Positions 1-8,096 of a DNA stretch of 64,000 bases are shown piece after piece. The stretch covers positions 186,001 to 250,000 of the forward strand of contig JAKQHS010000002.1 in assembly GCA_029557915.1 (NCBI GenBank), read 5' to 3'. The position numbers and the translations under genes are program-made. The notes under the pieces are model-generated. The model searched no databases and had not been told where the DNA came from. It saw only the letters and a list, made by a program, of their open reading frames with translations. This stretch comes from Bacteroidota bacterium (lineage in GTDB: Bacteria; Bacteroidota; Bacteroidia; Chitinophagales; Saprospiraceae). Numbering within the stretch: position 1 is the stretch's first letter; every line of letters starts with the position of its first letter.

Positions 1-389
1 TCATCCTTCTATTAATCCTGGGACTGGTGTCCTGGATTTCTTGTGAAAAATCTTCCGATCAGGAAGCCTCTAATGGTTTGACCGGCACCTGGAATCTGGT
101 GGCGATCACCGGTGGTATTGCGGGGAACGGCTATCAGGCCAATTTTGACGCCATTCACTTTGACCAGGGGAGTTTTGACCTTTTGAAAAACAAAGCAAAA
201 ATCTTCTCCGGAACCTATACCCTTAATGCTGCTGCCGATACCTTTAAAATCACCAGCACGGCCACCGAAGCCGATCCTTTCCTCAATATCAAGGAGAAAA
301 AGATCAGCACCGACAAAGGGAATCTCATTCTCAGCGAGCCCTGCTGCGACCTTTACAACTACGAATTCAGCATAGGTTCGAATGAATGA
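1..389 (+). CDS. lipoprotein with lipocalin/META-like domain, 5' truncated
   Basis: Open from the window edge in the frame starting at base 3, so the true start is outside. The first visible residues are a hydrophobic run (ILLLILGLVSWIS) followed by Cys-Glu-Lys, which reads as the end of a lipoprotein signal peptide. The mature part (about 115 residues) begins with an LTGTWNLV motif, typical of small lipocalin-like or META-type beta-barrel domains of Bacteroidota lipoproteins, and has a CC pair near the C-terminus. The predicted location is the cell envelope; the ligand is unknown. It converges on the PolX-like gene. The family assignment rests on the TGTW motif only. Confidence 0.6.
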   Translation, partial: ILLLILGLVSWISCEKSSDQEASNGLTGTWNLVAITGGIAGNGYQANFDAIHFDQGSFDLLKNKAKIFSGTYTLNAAADTFKITSTATEADPFLNIKEKKISTDKGNLILSEPCCDLYNYEFSIGSNE

Positions 390-399
390 GGCATGACGT

Positions 400-497
400 T
401 TGAGGATTGAGGAATGAGGTACGAGTGGGCATGTCACTCTGACCTCCATCCTCAATCCTCAATCCTCAATCCTCAATCCTCAATCCTCTACCCTCTA
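400..497. repeat. heptamer tandem repeat (ATCCTCA)n with inverted partner
   Basis: Six consecutive 7-bp units (ATCCTCA, the last ATCCTCT) fill 448-489, followed by ACCCTCT-type units that contain the stop codon (CTA on +) of the convergent PolX-like gene at 495-497. A complementary stretch (GAGGATTGAGGAATGAGG) lies at about 401-418, so the two halves can pair as a hairpin. The array fills the gap between two convergent genes. It may act as a bidirectional 3' end, but that is inference. Confidence 0.8.
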
Positions 498-2138
498 CCC
501 CTTCCTGCAAAACCTTAATAGCGATTCCGACTCCATGGCATTCAGGCAGAGTTCCCTAGGCAGAAGCCCTTTCCGGGCCGCGGTGATCCCATAATCGACA
601 TCCCGGATTGAGCCGCGGTTGTGCGCATCCGGGTTAATGGAAATATAAACTTCCTTTTCAATACAATACGGGATATAGGAATAATCGAGGTCCAGGCGTT
701 GCGGATTGGCATTGAGTTCAATCGCTACCTGGTTGGCCTTGCAGGCGTCAATGATCTTTTTGTAATCCAGGGGATAACCCTCCCTGGAGAGGAAAAGGCG
801 GCCTGACGGATGCCCGAGGATATGGGTATGCGGATTTTCAATGGCCCGGATCAACCGGGCGGTGGCTTTGGCCTGATCCATCTGGAAAGCGGAGTGAATA
901 CTCGCAATCACCACCTCAAAGCGGGACAACAGCTGGTCATGGTAGTCCAGTTCACCACTCGACAAGATATCGCATTCAATGCCTTTGAGCACCCTGAATC
1001 CTTTACGGCCTTCATTGCAGTGATCGATTTCCTTCCATTGCTCCTGGAGTCGATCGGGTTTGAGTCCATTGGCATAGGCGGCAGCCTGTGAATGGTCCGT
1101 GATCACGATATACTCATACCCGGCTTCCCTGGCTCCGGCGGCCATTTCGGACAGGCTGTGAATGCCGTCGCTATAGGTGGTATGGCAATGGATCAGGCCC
1201 TTGAGGTCCCCGGACTGAACCAGGTGATCCAGTTTCCTTTTACCAAGTTTTTCAACACCATGGATATCCCTTAATTCAGGGGAAAGGTATGGCATGGCCA
1301 TGGAATGAAAAAGATCCTCTTCCTTTTTTGCGGGGATATCCTTCAGAGATGGAAGGGTTTTGACAAAATGCTCCGGGCCGGTGGTAGTGAGCAGTGCGGA
1401 CGCCCAATGTTTTTTATCCGTCAGGTGTATTTCAACGGGCAGGAAGCCGCTGAGCCGGCCTTCCAGGGTATGGGCTTGTGTTTTATTGATGGTCAACAAT
1501 TCCGGGTCCAACTGATTGAATAAATCCGGGGAACAGGTGGTGATCATCTCTGCTTTTTCCACGACCGGCAGGCCTCTTCGCAAAGGGCCGGTCATTTCTG
1601 CCAGGGCATCGGGGTCTGCTTCCTGGACCCTTCTGATCAGGGCCTGAAGATGATGCCGGGCCTGGGTAAAAAGGTATTTTCCCTGGTTGGATTGAAGGAA
1701 GACAATGGATTCAATGATTTTGTGCTGGGTTTTTTCTCCAAATCCCTTGTGCGCGGTCAGCCGGTTTTCATTGCAGGCATACATCAATTCGCCCGGGCTT
1801 TCAATACCCAGTTCTTTCCACAGGATGGCTATTTTCTTGGGCCCGAGGCCCTGGAGCTCCAGCATTTCCACCACGCCCGGAGGTGTTTTGGCCAAATATT
1901 TTTCCAGGGTGGCCATATGCCCGGTCTTCAGCAATTCGGTGATTTTGTCCGCAATGGCTTCTCCCACGCCTTTGAGGTCCAGTAATTCTTCGTGGGTAAA
2001 ATCTTTCAAAGGCCTGTCCAGTTTTCTCAGGATGAGATAAGCATTCTGGTAGGACCTTATTTTATAGGGATTCTCATGGTGCAACTCCATGATTTTACCC
2101 AACAATTCAAAGGTGTTTGCTATTTCCTTATTGGTCAC
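495..2138 (-). CDS. PolX-like HhH/PHP protein with degenerate polymerase site
   Basis: 547 residues, GTG start. Layout: N-terminal 8-kDa-like domain with helix-hairpin-helix motifs (LKGVGEAIADKI at 55-66, LQGLGPKK near 95), a nucleotidyltransferase palm, and a C-terminal PHP domain from about 312. The PHP metal ligands look complete: HCH at 317-319, DH at 348-349, later a GIECD Glu, an ASIHS His, a GHPSGR His and a PDAH pair. In the palm the GPLRRG motif (184-189) is kept, but the G-D-x-D that carries the catalytic Asps in family X polymerases reads E-K-A-E (194-197). Polymerase activity is therefore doubtful, while the PHP phosphoesterase/exonuclease activity should remain. A role in base-excision repair is inferred from the family. 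A TAccTTTA box ends 5 bases before the GTG, suggesting a leaderless transcript. Confidence 0.88.
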   Translation of the reverse strand: MTNKEIANTFELLGKIMELHHENPYKIRSYQNAYLILRKLDRPLKDFTHEELLDLKGVGEAIADKITELLKTGHMATLEKYLAKTPPGVVEMLELQGLGPKKIAILWKELGIESPGELMYACNENRLTAHKGFGEKTQHKIIESIVFLQSNQGKYLFTQARHHLQALIRRVQEADPDALAEMTGPLRRGLPVVEKAEMITTCSPDLFNQLDPELLTINKTQAHTLEGRLSGFLPVEIHLTDKKHWASALLTTTGPEHFVKTLPSLKDIPAKKEEDLFHSMAMPYLSPELRDIHGVEKLGKRKLDHLVQSGDLKGLIHCHTTYSDGIHSLSEMAAGAREAGYEYIVITDHSQAAAYANGLKPDRLQEQWKEIDHCNEGRKGFRVLKGIECDILSSGELDYHDQLLSRFEVVIASIHSAFQMDQAKATARLIRAIENPHTHILGHPSGRLFLSREGYPLDYKKIIDACKANQVAIELNANPQRLDLDYSYIPYCIEKEVYISINPDAHNRGSIRDVDYGITAARKGLLPRELCLNAMESESLLRFCRKG

Positions 2139-2142
2139 CGCG

Positions 2143-2150
2143 TAAAGGTA
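2143..2150 (-). promoter_or_regulatory. candidate -7 box for the PolX-like gene
   Basis: On the minus strand this reads TACCTTTA, one base from the Bacteroidota -7 consensus TAnnTTTG, and lies 4 bases ahead of the GTG start. If used, the mRNA would be nearly leaderless. No matching TTG at -33 was found at normal spacing. Confidence 0.3.
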
Positions 2151-2242
2151 CTTGCTGCGGCCAATTTTATCATCCTATAAAATAAAATTGCCTAACTTGT
2201 AGGGATCTTTGTAATATTATATCCTGTTAAACAAAGCGAAAT

Positions 2243-2719
2243 ATGAAAGATTTTTTTAACAAACTTTTTGGCAAAGCGAAGAAAGTAGGTTCAGACATCG
2301 CTGATAAAGCAGAGAACGCTTTTGAAGCCGCCAAGGACAAGGCGGAAGATATTTTGGAGGATCCCAAAGTGAAAGCCACCATCGATAAAGCCAAGGCCAA
2401 AGCCGCCGATCTGGCTGAAGATGCCAAGGCCTTTGGTGCAAAAGTGGCCGACAAAGCCGAAGATGCCTTTGAAGTGGCTAAGGATAAAGCAGAAGACCTC
2501 TGGGAAAAAACAAAAGACAAAGCCGAAGATCTTGCGGTGGACGCGAAGGAATTCGGAGCAAAAGTGGCCGATAAAGCAGATGATCTTTGGGAAAGGGCCA
2601 AAGACAAAGCGGAGGACCTGTTGGAAAAAAAGGAAGCCCCGGAGGCTAACGCTTCTTCCTCTCCGGAATCGAAACCCCAGGATGCCCCCGGCTCGCAGGA
2701 GGAAAATAAACCAGCCTGA
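2243..2719 (+). CDS. LEA/YtxH-like Ala-Lys-Asp repeat protein
   Basis: 158 residues, almost wholly made of degenerate 11-residue amphipathic repeats around A-K-D-K-A-E-D-L, including two near-identical longer blocks (each with FGAKVADKA), then a Pro/Ser/Ala-rich tail from about 132. No Cys and no signal peptide; strongly charged. The 11-mer pattern resembles group 3 LEA proteins and YtxH-type stress proteins, which form helices on drying or on membranes. A cytoplasmic stress or desiccation role is inference. It diverges from the PolX-like gene. The internal DNA repetition makes the repeat number prone to change. Confidence 0.75.
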   Translation: MKDFFNKLFGKAKKVGSDIADKAENAFEAAKDKAEDILEDPKVKATIDKAKAKAADLAEDAKAFGAKVADKAEDAFEVAKDKAEDLWEKTKDKAEDLAVDAKEFGAKVADKADDLWERAKDKAEDLLEKKEAPEANASSSPESKPQDAPGSQEENKPA

Positions 2720-2722
2720 GCC

Positions 2723-3901
2723 CTAAAAATAGGACCAGCCCTGGTCTCCCACTTTTAATTCGACCTCATTCCGGATTGCCGATTCCACCCGCCCAATGAT
2801 TTGATTGGGCAAATTCAGTTCGCTGGCCATTGCCGCCACTTCAGCCAGACAGGATTCCGTACCGTAGATTTCCAGGCGGGTTCCCATATTGAAGACCTTA
2901 TACATTTCCGGGAGGGAAGCCTGGCTGCACTTTTGAATCAGGGAAAAAACAGGGGGCGGTGAAAACAGTTGGTCCTTGATGATTTTTAATCCATTTACAA
3001 ACTTAAGGACCTTGGAATGCGCCCCCCCCGTGCAGTGAATAATGCCGTGTAAACCGGGGTGCGCCCGTTTCAACAGGGGATACAAGAGGGGCAGGAAGGT
3101 CCTGGTTGGGGAGAGCAACAGCTGTCCCACATTCCGGCTCTGTCCATCCCCGGTTTCGATCCGGTCAGTCATCTGGTGTGGCCCGGAGTAAACGAGATCC
3201 GGATTCACCGACGGATCAAAAGATTCGGGGTAGATCTTTCCATATTCCCCGGACAATACATCATGTCTTGCGCTGGTGAGCCCGTTGCACCCAATCCCGC
3301 TGTTGTATTCCTGTTCGTAACTGGAACGTCCGAAGGAACCAATACCGAGAATCAGGTCACCGGGACGAATATTGATTTCAAACACCGAGGATCTGGAAAG
3401 TTCCGAATAGGCCGTAAACCCGACATCAAGGGTCCGCACCACGTCGCCGACATCCGCCGTTTCCCCTCCTGCATGGTGCAGGTGGATGTCATGGGCCTTC
3501 AGGGAATCCGCAAACTCCAGAGTGCCTTCAATCAGGGCTTCCAGGACTTCGCCAGGGATCCGGTTTTTATTGCGCAGAACGGTATTGGAAATATAAAACC
3601 GGTTGACCGGCCCGCTGCAGGCCATGTCATCAATATTCATGACCAGGGCATCCTGGGCAATCCCTTTCCATACTGAAAGGTCGCCGGTTTCTTTCCAATA
3701 AAGATAGGCAAGGATGGTCTTGGTGCCGGCGGTATCGGCATGCAACATCAGGGCTGCTTTCGGATCACCAGAAAAAATATTTGGAAGGATCTTGCAAAAG
3801 GTGTTCCGGAACAATCCCCGGTCCAGGCGGCGGATGGCATGATGCACTTCATTCTTATCGCTGGAAACACCGCGGGATTCATATCTGGAAGGCTCGGTCA
3901 T
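2723..3901 (-). CDS. purM: phosphoribosylformylglycinamidine cyclo-ligase (AIR synthetase)
   Basis: 392 residues from the ATG at 3901 (MTEPSRYESRGV). The frame is open further upstream, but that extension overlaps the MATE gene and lacks family similarity, so this start is preferred. It catalyses the ATP-dependent ring closure of FGAM to AIR, step 5 of purine synthesis, in the cytosol. Visible motifs: HADTAGTK, the N-terminal substrate loop; VMNIDDMACSG; and the GGETADVGD signature of PurM-type AIR synthases. Length fits the Bacteroidota form (about 390). No other pur genes are nearby. It ends 4 bases beyond the convergent LEA-like gene and lies 25 bp downstream of the MATE gene on the same strand. 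Confidence 0.9.
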   Translation of the reverse strand: MTEPSRYESRGVSSDKNEVHHAIRRLDRGLFRNTFCKILPNIFSGDPKAALMLHADTAGTKTILAYLYWKETGDLSVWKGIAQDALVMNIDDMACSGPVNRFYISNTVLRNKNRIPGEVLEALIEGTLEFADSLKAHDIHLHHAGGETADVGDVVRTLDVGFTAYSELSRSSVFEINIRPGDLILGIGSFGRSSYEQEYNSGIGCNGLTSARHDVLSGEYGKIYPESFDPSVNPDLVYSGPHQMTDRIETGDGQSRNVGQLLLSPTRTFLPLLYPLLKRAHPGLHGIIHCTGGAHSKVLKFVNGLKIIKDQLFSPPPVFSLIQKCSQASLPEMYKVFNMGTRLEIYGTESCLAEVAAMASELNLPNQIIGRVESAIRNEVELKVGDQGWSYF

Positions 3902-3926
3902 GCCAGGTAAAGCTATAAAAACATTT

Positions 3927-5264
3927 TTAATCAAATATTCCTTTCCATTTTTCAGTCTGCAGGGCTGCGGACGAAGCAAAGAGGATCAGCAGCCAGTATA
4001 TTCCTTCTGAGGCCCAGGCCCAGACCAGGCCCATATCCCGGACCTTGATGATGTAAAAAGCGCAAAGCAGGTAAATGAGGGTGCATACGATCTGGATATT
4101 CAGGCCCTGGAAAGAGGCCCCGGTGCCGCTGAGCCCATTGAAAAAAATAGTGGCCACCGAAAACATCGCCAGCAGCCCGAGGATGACCAAAAAGACGGGC
4201 TTAGCCTCATAGACCAGGTGCATGTCTTCCGCGCCCAGCAAGGGGTACAGGAAGAACTCAGGCAGGATAAGGAAGGGGAAGGCGATGAGACAGGTGGTCA
4301 TCAGGGACAACCTGGCCGTCTTCCAGATGATCGGGATCACCGCTTTTAGTTTGTTCTTGCCGATATACCCGCTGACCATGGTTTGGATCCCCGCCGCATA
4401 ACCCCAGATCGGTACACTGAAAATAAGGTAAGCGATCCGGCCGAGGTTGGAGACGGCAAGTTCCTCTTCGCCCATGTTCTCAATCCAGGTAAACAATAAA
4501 AACCAGGAGCCCAGGCCAACAATGGACTGGACGATAAATGGGACCGAAACCCTTACGATCTGCCGGATGGATTTCCAGTTGATGGGATGAATCTGGAAAA
4601 GGAAATAAGGATTTTTTTTCCGGTCCAGAAAAATAAAGCCGGTAAAGACCACTACGGCAATGGCTTCGGCAAGCGTACTCGCAAGCCCGGCTCCGCCTAT
4701 ACCCATGGTCGGGAGGCCAAAATGGCCGAAAATAAACCCGTAATTCAAAATCAGGTTCACCACGATCAGCACTAGGGTCTGGTAGCCAATAATCGAGGTC
4801 CTGGCCACCCCCGCATACAAAGCGACGTAGGCTACACCCAGGTAACTGAAAAAAATGCCCCAGGACCTGTATTGGATGTATTCAAGGCTGTGTTGAATGA
4901 TGGTATCCGATTGGGCCAGCAACCTGAACAGCGGCTCGCTCCCGAATTTCATCAACAAAAACATCAGGGTTGCGATGAGCAGTTCGAAAACGATCATGGT
5001 ATGGGTCAGGTGGCCGATGGCCAGCCTGTTCTTCTCACCCATCCTCCGGGCTATAAAAATCTGCCCCCCTCTGGAAAAACCGTAACCTATGGCGGCAATG
5101 ATCAGATAATAAACGCCTACGAAGCCCATGGCCGCAAACATCAGTTGATCATGATGATACAAAAACAGGCTGTCGGTAAGCGCTATAATATTTTGTGAAG
5201 CCCCACCGATCATGATGGGTGCGGATATCTTGAAAATATTACGATACGAGGTACTGAGATTCAC
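3927..5264 (-). CDS. MATE family multidrug/sodium antiporter
   Basis: 445 residues with about twelve predicted transmembrane helices in two homologous halves, as in MATE (NorM/DinF) exporters. The N-terminus (ISAPIMIGGASQNIIALTDS) has the Pro, Asn and Thr-Asp pattern of TM1 in the family, and the second half starts near VRVSVPFIVQSIVG. It should export cationic compounds using a Na+ or H+ gradient across the inner membrane; the substrate cannot be read. It sits upstream of purM on the same strand and may be co-transcribed. Length is normal for the family. Confidence 0.9.
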   Translation of the reverse strand: MNLSTSYRNIFKISAPIMIGGASQNIIALTDSLFLYHHDQLMFAAMGFVGVYYLIIAAIGYGFSRGGQIFIARRMGEKNRLAIGHLTHTMIVFELLIATLMFLLMKFGSEPLFRLLAQSDTIIQHSLEYIQYRSWGIFFSYLGVAYVALYAGVARTSIIGYQTLVLIVVNLILNYGFIFGHFGLPTMGIGGAGLASTLAEAIAVVVFTGFIFLDRKKNPYFLFQIHPINWKSIRQIVRVSVPFIVQSIVGLGSWFLLFTWIENMGEEELAVSNLGRIAYLIFSVPIWGYAAGIQTMVSGYIGKNKLKAVIPIIWKTARLSLMTTCLIAFPFLILPEFFLYPLLGAEDMHLVYEAKPVFLVILGLLAMFSVATIFFNGLSGTGASFQGLNIQIVCTLIYLLCAFYIIKVRDMGLVWAWASEGIYWLLILFASSAALQTEKWKGIFD

Positions 5265-5385
5265 CTTGTGGCTGGCAAAAATAAACTCAATTCCTTATAT
5301 CCGGCCGGCAGAATCCGCGCACAGGCGGCTTTTTGAGAAAAAAAAATTATTCAGAGAAAAATGAAAAGAAATAAGGAAGTGCATA

Positions 5386-5403
5386 TAAATTTGCCTGATC
5401 AGG
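5386..5403 (+). promoter_or_regulatory. candidate promoter -7 box with adjacent palindrome
   Basis: TAAATTTG at 5386-5393 matches the Bacteroidota -7 consensus TAnnTTTG exactly and is followed at once by the perfect 10-bp palindrome CCTGATCAGG (5394-5403), about where transcription would start. No TTG is present at -33, so an activator may be needed. It would drive the 5449 gene and perhaps the decarboxylase. Confidence 0.38.
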
Positions 5404-5448
5404 ATCAGTCATTGAAGGCAATTATCAAATGAAACAATCTATTCTTTT

Positions 5449-5841
5449 ATGAAGAAAAAAGAAGAAGCAAAGGTCAACAAGAAAAGAATAGTAAAGGACT
5501 ATGAGAACCTTAACCCGGAACTCTCTAAAGCATTGCATGCGGCATACCCGGCCGGCTTTGCCGAATCCATGATTTCTTTTTTTGACCGCGATGGAAAACG
5601 GGTGTCCGCCATACCCTTTGAAACGGATGAAATTTATTACCTCATCAGGATGGTTGAGAAAAAACCAAAACCGGTGAAAGACGAAGCTGACCTGGAGTCC
5701 GAAACCGAAGCCGAAATCCCGCCAGCTGAAGAAGAGGACCTTTTCCAGGACGAGGAAGAAATAGAGGAAGAATCGGGCGACGTCTCCCTGGATGACATCG
5801 AAAATGCCGAAAATTCTTTTTCGGATGACGACAACTATTGA
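5449..5841 (+). CDS. small acidic-tailed hypothetical protein
   Basis: 130 residues, not recognised. Three parts are visible: a Lys-rich start (first 16 residues), a compact middle (about 20-72) with a hydrophobic pattern and the motif FETDEIYYLIRMVEKK, and a highly acidic tail (about 80-130) rich in Glu/Asp/Ser. No signal peptide, so probably cytosolic. The acidic tail suggests an interaction with a basic partner such as nucleic-acid-binding proteins, but that is a guess. It lies 18 bp ahead of the decarboxylase gene on the same strand, behind a plausible promoter. Confidence 0.7.
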   Translation: MKKKEEAKVNKKRIVKDYENLNPELSKALHAAYPAGFAESMISFFDRDGKRVSAIPFETDEIYYLIRMVEKKPKPVKDEADLESETEAEIPPAEEEDLFQDEEEIEEESGDVSLDDIENAENSFSDDDNY

Positions 5842-5859
5842 GTAAATATCCACCCTGTT

Positions 5860-7284
5860 TTGCCCGTTCCCTACCCCGATCCTGCATTATACCGAAAACA
5901 CGCAGCAGAACTCACGGAAATCATATTTCAATACCTCTCCTCTTGCAGGGAGGAATCCCTTCCGGTGCTGGAAACCATCCCTCCGGAAAGCGCTTACCGG
6001 TTCTGGAAAGAAGAGCTGCAAAACCCGACTTTATCCTTTCCGGCCTTGTTTTCAAAAATTATCCAGGGATCCACCCACCTCCACCACCCCGGTTATATCG
6101 GGCACCAGGTTGCGGTACCTCATCCCTACTCCATGTTGGCTGATATGGCCGCCGGGCTCCTCAACAACGGGATGGCGGTTTATGAAATGGGCCAGGTTTC
6201 GGTGGCTATGGAACGTGCGGTCTGTGAACAAATAGCCGACCGGCTTGAATGGAACGGGGATCCGGGCGGTATATTCACCTCCGGCGGTTCCCTGGCAAAC
6301 TTGACCGCGCTTTTATCGGCCAGGCAAAAGCACTCCCGGGGCAAATATTGGGAAGGCGGCCATGCGGATTCGCCCCCGCTTGCCGTCATGGTATCCTCCG
6401 AAGCCCATTATTGTATTTCCCGCGCGGTTAAAATCATGGGCTTGGGCCGCCAGGGCCTGGTTCTTCTTCCGGTTAATGAACGGTTTCAGACCGAGGTGTC
6501 CCGGCTGGAAGACATTTATCAAAAGACCCTGAGCCAGGGCATTGAAGTATTTGCCTTTGTGGCGAATGCATGCAGTACCGCGACCGGGGCTTACGACGAT
6601 ATTGAAACCATAGCAGGCTTTTGCAAAAAACACCAGATCTGGCTGCATGTCGATGGAGCCCACGGAGGGGCGGTTCTGTTCAGTGACCGTCACCGAGCCC
6701 TGCTTCAGGGGGCCGGGCTGGCGGATTCGATCACCGTGGATTTTCACAAACTGCTGCAGAGTTCCATCCTTTGCACGGCCCTGGTTTACCGGTCGATCAA
6801 GGATTCCTATCCGACGTTCTCCCAGGGTGCCCGGTATTTGTTTGAAGACGATGAACAGGAATGGTACCAGACCGGGAAAAGAACTTTTGAATGTACCAAG
6901 GCGATGATGGTGCTAAAAGCATATACCTTGCTCCATCAGCTCGGAGAAACATCCCTGGGGCAAACCATTGACCGGCAATATCAGCTGGCTTCCGATTTTG
7001 CCGAAATGCTCATCAATCACGGCCATTTTCAATTGGCCTGCAAACCCCAATCCAATATCGTCTGCTTCCGGTACACCCCGCCCGGGATCCCGCCTCAAAA
7101 CTATGACCTGCTCAACAGGGAAATAAGGGAGGAATTGGTGCGCGGAGGAAAATTTTACCCGGTCTTGACTACCATACGGGATTCCCTTTATTTGCGTACC
7201 GCCTTAATGAATCCGGGAACCACCCTGGACCACCTGGCCAGTTTAATAGATCAAATCCTCGCTTTTAATCCGGAAAAATTATGA
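5860..7284 (+). CDS. PLP-dependent group II amino acid decarboxylase
   Basis: 474 residues from a TTG start; the next in-frame ATG is about 90 residues in, too late for the fold. Belongs to the pyridoxal-dependent decarboxylase family (glutamate, aromatic-amino-acid, diaminobutyrate decarboxylases). Visible: SGGSLANLTALL (PLP phosphate region), HVDGAHGG with the cofactor Asp at 265, and DFHK with the Schiff-base Lys at 297. Substrate is uncertain; the sequence has the layout of the bacterial 2,4-diaminobutyrate/aromatic decarboxylase branch. Its stop overlaps the start of the PhzF-like gene by ATGA, so the two are translationally coupled and may act in one pathway. Confidence 0.87.
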   Translation: MPVPYPDPALYRKHAAELTEIIFQYLSSCREESLPVLETIPPESAYRFWKEELQNPTLSFPALFSKIIQGSTHLHHPGYIGHQVAVPHPYSMLADMAAGLLNNGMAVYEMGQVSVAMERAVCEQIADRLEWNGDPGGIFTSGGSLANLTALLSARQKHSRGKYWEGGHADSPPLAVMVSSEAHYCISRAVKIMGLGRQGLVLLPVNERFQTEVSRLEDIYQKTLSQGIEVFAFVANACSTATGAYDDIETIAGFCKKHQIWLHVDGAHGGAVLFSDRHRALLQGAGLADSITVDFHKLLQSSILCTALVYRSIKDSYPTFSQGARYLFEDDEQEWYQTGKRTFECTKAMMVLKAYTLLHQLGETSLGQTIDRQYQLASDFAEMLINHGHFQLACKPQSNIVCFRYTPPGIPPQNYDLLNREIREELVRGGKFYPVLTTIRDSLYLRTALMNPGTTLDHLASLIDQILAFNPEKL

Positions 7285-8096
7285 TCCAGTCCATCCCCCT
7301 TTACCAGGTAGATGCCTTTGCCAACCGATTGTTCCAGGGCAATCCTGCCGCGGTTTGTTTACCGGGCCAGGCCCTTCCCGATGCACTGATGCAGCAGATC
7401 GCCGCTGAAAATAATCTCGCCGAAACCGCTTTTGTAATTCCGCAAGGAGATCATTTTTCGATCCGCTGGTTTACGCCCACGGTGGAAGTGGACCTTTGCG
7501 GCCATGCCACCCTGGCCAGCGCTTTCATTTTATTTTTTGTCAAGTCCTTTCCCGGCGACCATATCCGCTTTGACTCCAAAAGCGGTCCGCTCTATGTAAG
7601 CCGGAAGGATGAAATGCTCGTGATGGACTTCCCGGCGGATCGTCTGGAAAAAGCCCCCTTGCCCGAATGGTTGCCGGAGGCGCTCGGCGTCCAAATCCTT
7701 GAGACCTGGACGGGAAGGTCTGATTACCTGGTCCTGGTGGATTCAGAAAAAACCTTAATCGGGATAAAACCGGATTTCAGAATGCTCTCATCACTGCCGG
7801 GCCGCGGGCTGATCGTGACGGCGGCCGGCGATAATCTTGATTTTGTCTCCAGGTGCTTTTTCCCCCAATCGGGAATTGATGAAGACCCGGTGACGGGCAG
7901 CGCCCACACTTCCCTGGTCCCTTATTGGAATAACAAACTTGGAAAGACCCGGTTCGTAGCGGCCCAGAGATCTGCCCGGGGCGGCACCTTGTACTGTGAT
8001 TTGGAGGGTGACCGGGTCCATATCGGCGGGTATGCCCGGCTATACCTGGAAGGCACCGTCCTGGTCGACCCTAAGGCCGTTGAAGAAGGAGATTAA
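7281..8096 (+). CDS. PhzF family isomerase/epimerase-like protein
   Basis: 271 residues. PhzF-like proteins have the diaminopimelate-epimerase double fold; PhzF itself isomerises dihydro-3-hydroxyanthranilate, but most members have unknown substrates. Visible: VDAFANRLFQGNPAAV near the start, NNLAETAF with the conserved acid Glu, DLCGHATLAS, and GIDEDPVTGSAH, the second signature. Full length for the family. Starts within the stop of the decarboxylase gene (ATGA). Its 3' end overlaps the convergent glycosyltransferase by 57 bp. No phenazine genes are present, so a phenazine role is unlikely. Confidence 0.87.
   Translation: MIQSIPLYQVDAFANRLFQGNPAAVCLPGQALPDALMQQIAAENNLAETAFVIPQGDHFSIRWFTPTVEVDLCGHATLASAFILFFVKSFPGDHIRFDSKSGPLYVSRKDEMLVMDFPADRLEKAPLPEWLPEALGVQILETWTGRSDYLVLVDSEKTLIGIKPDFRMLSSLPGRGLIVTAAGDNLDFVSRCFFPQSGIDEDPVTGSAHTSLVPYWNNKLGKTRFVAAQRSARGGTLYCDLEGDRVHIGGYARLYLEGTVLVDPKAVEEGD

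Noticed and set aside
2723-3979. Longer purM frame starting at 3979
   Set aside because: The extra 26 residues overlap the MATE gene and lack family similarity; ATG at 3901 fits the family start.
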